Shown: positions 7,601-8,660 of the stretch, in pieces
How positions within the stretch are numbered: the stretch's first letter is position 1
Layout: every line of letters begins with the position of its first letter
Notes under the pieces: generated by a model
Seen by the model: only the letters and a program-made list of their open reading frames with translations
Databases searched by the model: none
What the model was told of the DNA's origin: nothing
DNA from: Thermoplasmata archaeon
Lineage (GTDB): Archaea > Thermoplasmatota > Thermoplasmata > Thermoplasmatales > Thermoplasmataceae
Direction: 5' to 3'
Length of the DNA stretch: 8,660 bases
NCBI GenBank assembly: GCA_021826795.1
Contig: JAKAYM010000078.1
Location: forward strand, 1-8,660
Made by a program: the position numbers and the translations under genes

Positions 7601-7924
7601 GAATATGAAATAGTTTATACCCATGGTTTTATTCAGCATGCTGAAGATGTATGATATTGTTCCCTGCTTATATGTGTAATTAACGTTTAAGAGATCTCCA
7701 CAATAACTATACGGAATTTTACTGTCATTGAGTTGCTTTGCCACATACCGGTGCAAGTCAGAAGGAATGTATGCAAGCAGGACCGGTGATGTACCGTTAT
7801 TTTTATAATCTGTGTTCACGGTGGCAATCGTCGGTGTATCGATCATACCTGAAATTGCCAGTGATGAAAATAAAAACACAAAGACAAGTGCCATAGCAAA
7901 TATTTTTTTACCCACGGATACCAT
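4613..7924 (-). CDS. Membrane-anchored S53 (sedolisin/kumamolisin-type) acid protease with long ectodomain
   Basis: A secreted acid-active serine-carboxyl endopeptidase, about 1103 residues from ATG 7924. Upstream in-frame TTG 7942 and GTG 7933 fit the TATA spacing less well. Order: signal peptide (about 8-26); short propeptide (about 40-125) without the usual prodomain motifs; catalytic domain (about 127-470) opening with PYTPADIYNAY; lectin-like beta region (about 474-614); beta-rich linker; PEGA-like repeat (about 809-884); carboxypeptidase-regulatory-like domain (about 887-959); fibronectin-III-like domain (about 960-1057); one membrane helix (about 1059-1084); and an RRKKRKK stop-transfer tail. 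The catalytic residues are complete: Glu202 and Asp206 (SETAIDVEWSHAMAPGA), Asp286 (SGDNGA) and Ser393 (GGTSIATP). Both calcium-ligand aspartates are replaced: Gln436 in FTQIT and Asn452 in GPGWNPVTGLGTP. I count about 37 N-glycosylation sequons. The active site should face the acidic medium while tethered to the cell. Family is certain; accessory domain names are tentative. Confidence 0.93.
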   Translation of the reverse strand: MVSVGKKIFAMALVFVFLFSSLAISGMIDTPTIATVNTDYKNNGTSPVLLAYIPSDLHRYVAKQLNDSKIPYSYCGDLLNVNYTYKQGTISYIFSMLNKTMGINYFIFNSSDDFSSCVETPSYRAEPYTPADIYNAYDMNYIHNEGYYGNNTTIVIVDAYGDPAINYDVSAFDNITGLPPINLNISTPKGAITSTNSGWASETAIDVEWSHAMAPGAKIDLVLSPDDGQILLDSVEYAVSHRLGNVISLSWGEPESKMTPPELASLNSIYKQAAEENITVVAASGDNGADDGTSAPTVNFPAADPYVLGIGGTELSESSDGKYTQTAWGDSVDGSEQASGGGFSSYFSTPYYQISPNYTETQRGVPDVALDADPNTGVLTIVSGQQYTLGGTSIATPMWAGIIATMDQYYNRSLGFVNPLFYKISETKYYTNAFTQITSGGNYGYDAGPGWNPVTGLGTPLISNLINDTGIILKGYGTVATFNNTSYATGITVNINVAGDSVEQYNGSTFYYAGFYGNLKNYIEFGIYTNGTGYYYQYSIYENGTMTAGLINGGSDHAAIGVTISGSEIEFRINGSIVKEFNMPVSFEGNYRAAVGSQQDNAKINFVNIPTGTFSKISITNESGKIQYTGIYQHGYSGVGASYSNITFSYNNSTGILTAGKGNEINGMIAGTSGPVHINYSIIFGVKSVLTFTLSNGDSATYSVNGSSSTSSTQTLSEGYHRVVAQYYGKTISREIYVPDIKSETITVNYTPSYASPEYKLIIDGFFKYSGNSRTVNVYEMEGNNFANVSAYGYASSSTTGNIITSITMNPEKVLLNLFASNGEVKALFNGKSTMNNGGCHFLNIKPGTVNITVSKSGYSTYEKTIQLKPGENKNLYVLLMPVNNSLKEITGKVENTQYKYNLSNVEIIYNNTIAGYTNQSGQYILFAQKSVNITLNEYLYKNGTVIVSPGNNPVIYMSPENVSITVISFKITYSIPLGFYYAFVSWDRFPLDNFGEYVIAYSNNSLMLNAHTEVISSSGTDFAFIPGMTPGKTYYVIVDAYSSNGSFISSNEVSVHYSLISYLINFLIFLGLISYIIFIILYFMRRKKRKKALEDWEEEYFK

Positions 7925-7947
7925 ACATTTCACAAAAATCAATCTTG

Positions 7948-7959
7948 CTTAATATAGTT
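7948..7959 (-). promoter_or_regulatory. TATA box for the S53 protease gene
   Basis: The minus strand reads AACTATATTAAG, centred about 29 bases upstream of ATG 7924 but only about 11 bases from TTG 7942. This spacing favours a leaderless start at ATG 7924. The transposon right end lies about 90 bases further upstream, so the core promoter seems intact. Confidence 0.5.
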
Positions 7960-8041
7960 AATGGTGACTTCTACCCCAGAACTGACATTTGAAGCTCGCC
8001 ATATTCAGATTAAAATAGAGCGAATTCCATGAATCCTTTTG

Positions 8042-8150
8042 GTGACATCCTCTCCTATCTAAATATAGGAGCTTCCCGCTTCTACGGAAAAACTAGCCTT
8101 ATCAGGTATAGGCTTCCCCTCCACGGGCATAAAGTTCCCACAATCCGTGG
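8042..8150 (-). ncRNA. Putative TnpB guide RNA (omega RNA/reRNA) scaffold
   Basis: In IS605-group elements the guide scaffold is made from the 3' end of tnpB plus the right end. Here that stretch has a 6-bp inverted repeat (CCACGG at 8121-8126 with CCGTGG at 8145-8150), a short GCCT/AGGC pairing (8096-8099 with 8110-8113) and the strong hairpin at 8052-8071, ending in GAGGATGTCAC. The guide would be the flanking DNA, minus strand from 8041 downward, beginning CAAAAGGATTCATGG. The role comes from family knowledge; the 5' limit is a guess. Confidence 0.45.
8052..8071 (-). repeat. Perfect inverted repeat at the tnpB stop (IS right-end hairpin)
   Basis: CTCCTAT (8052-8058) pairs perfectly with ATAGGAG (8065-8071) around a six-base loop, and the tnpB stop codon falls in the loop. 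Position and form match the subterminal right-end hairpin recognised by TnpA in IS200/IS605 elements, which is also the last stem of the guide RNA. A simple tnpB terminator is less likely. Confidence 0.7.
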
Positions 8151-8660
8151 GTATCTTTCTCTTCTTATGCCTGATCTTTTCAGGCTTTATTATAATAAAG
8201 ATATTAAAAATTTTCTTGAACCCTGCATGGAGAACATTGATTGCAGCATTGTCATCCCTGTCCATTGTTAATCCGCATACTTTACAGTTATATTCCCTAT
8301 CATCAAGAGTGTGTTCCCCTATTATACTGCCGCAATAAGAGTACATTTTGGATGTATTCTTGGGGTTTACCTTTACACAGTATTTACCGGCCCTCTCAGC
8401 CTTGTACATTGTGTTTTCAATAAGTTCACCCCATGAAGCATCTTCTATGCTTTTTGCTAATTTATGGTTCTTAAGCATATTCTCTATATTCAAATCCTCA
8501 TATGCTATAAAATTATGATTATCAACAAGCTTTCTGGATAGCTTCTGTGAGAAATCATTTCTCTGGTGGGATATATGAATATGCATGCCTGCAACCCTTA
8601 CCCTCATTTCCCTTCTGTTCCTACTACCTTTCTGCTTTCTTGATAAGCTTCTCTGTGCCC
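8059..8660 (-). CDS. tnpB: TnpB (IS605 OrfB) RNA-guided nuclease, C-terminal part, partial
   Basis: TnpB is a transposon-encoded nuclease that uses an RNA from the element's right end as guide. About 200 residues are visible. The frame stays open through 8608-8660, encoding the family motif QRSLSRKQKGSRNRRE, so the gene continues past the window and the internal ATG at 8607 is not the start. YEDLNI carries the RuvC-II Glu (codon 8499-8497). DRDDNAAINVL carries the RuvC-III Asp (codon 8256-8254). The zinc ribbon reads YSYCG then CKVCG, so three cysteines are present. The first, normally CSxCG, is Tyr (TAC at 8343-8341), a one-base change from TGC. The RuvC-I Asp lies outside the window. A tail of about 55 residues follows the RuvC-III motif and ends in SFSVEAGSSYI. 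Cleavage activity is uncertain because of the Cys loss. Confidence 0.92.
   Translation of the reverse strand, partial: AQRSLSRKQKGSRNRREMRVRVAGMHIHISHQRNDFSQKLSRKLVDNHNFIAYEDLNIENMLKNHKLAKSIEDASWGELIENTMYKAERAGKYCVKVNPKNTSKMYSYCGSIIGEHTLDDREYNCKVCGLTMDRDDNAAINVLHAGFKKIFNIFIIIKPEKIRHKKRKIPTDCGNFMPVEGKPIPDKASFSVEAGSSYI

Larger units (their letters stand above)
8042..8660 (-). mobile_element. IS200/IS605-type element, right part only
   Basis: The segment holds the C-terminal part of a TnpB gene, a hairpin at its stop codon, and a minus-strand ending GAGGATGTCAC at 8052-8042. That tail resembles the hairpin-plus-GATGTCAA/C right ends of IS605-group elements. The left end, the N-terminal part of TnpB and any TnpA gene lie beyond 8660, so autonomy cannot be judged. 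The boundary at 8042 is inferred from the motif and could be off by a few bases. The element points toward the S53 promoter. Confidence 0.75.

Noticed and set aside
7963..8046. Repeated GGTGAC (7963-7968 and 8041-8046) as a possible second transposon end or target duplication
   Set aside because: Six bases is too short to be significant, IS200/IS605 elements do not make target duplications, and no convincing right-end hairpin precedes the second copy.
8029..8423. Three plus-strand ORFs over the TnpB region
   Set aside because: They are shadows of the TnpB reading frame, which has RuvC and zinc-ribbon motifs.
1..8660. CRISPR array, tRNA or rRNA genes
   Set aside because: No spaced direct repeats, cloverleaf-like segments or rRNA-like stretches were seen on either strand.

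Overview
The window looks like part of a chromosome from an acidophilic, wall-less archaeon of the Thermoplasmatales type (Ferroplasma, Acidiplasma, Picrophilus, Cuniculiplasma or a relative). The clues are moderate-to-low GC, heavy use of ATA and of AGA/AGG arginine codons, archaeal TATA boxes placed about 24-30 bases upstream of four start codons with no ribosome-binding site between (leaderless mRNAs), a methionine synthase split into two genes, and a large secreted S53 acid protease. The genus cannot be fixed from the sequence alone.

Layout from left to right. Positions 1-291 (minus) hold a promoter, a start codon and a signal-peptide-like segment that runs into a stop; protein-like sequence then continues in other frames. 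This is probably a broken secreted-protein gene running off the left edge. Positions 292-540 are an AT-rich divergent promoter region. Positions 541-2629 (plus) are a two-gene overlapping operon: an M20 amidohydrolase and an S66 LD-carboxypeptidase-like serine peptidase. Positions 2691-4599 (plus) are a second operon with its own promoter: a MetE-like barrel lacking zinc ligands, followed one base later by the catalytic, zinc-binding MetE half. Positions 4613-7924 (minus) encode a protein of about 1103 residues: signal peptide, short atypical propeptide, S53 (sedolisin/kumamolisin) catalytic domain, several beta-rich ectodomains, and one C-terminal membrane anchor. Positions about 8042-8660 (minus) are the right part of an IS200/IS605-type element: the C-terminal part of TnpB and a right-end hairpin where the guide-RNA (omega RNA/reRNA) scaffold is expected. 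TnpB continues off the right edge.

The common thread of 541-2629 and 4613-7924 is peptide use. An anchored acid protease would digest protein outside the cell, while the M20 and S66 enzymes would process small amide-bonded or D-amino-acid-containing products in the cytoplasm. That is the lifestyle expected of heterotrophic Thermoplasmatales, but the functional link is inference. The methionine synthase pair is a housekeeping unit.

Most notable are the loss of both calcium-binding aspartates in an otherwise intact S53 active site, the Cys-to-Tyr change in the TnpB zinc ribbon, the TnpB right end pointing at the protease promoter, an LD-carboxypeptidase-like enzyme in a presumably wall-less lineage, and the broken secreted-protein gene at the left edge. 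I see no CRISPR array, rRNA, tRNA or obvious new multi-gene defence system.
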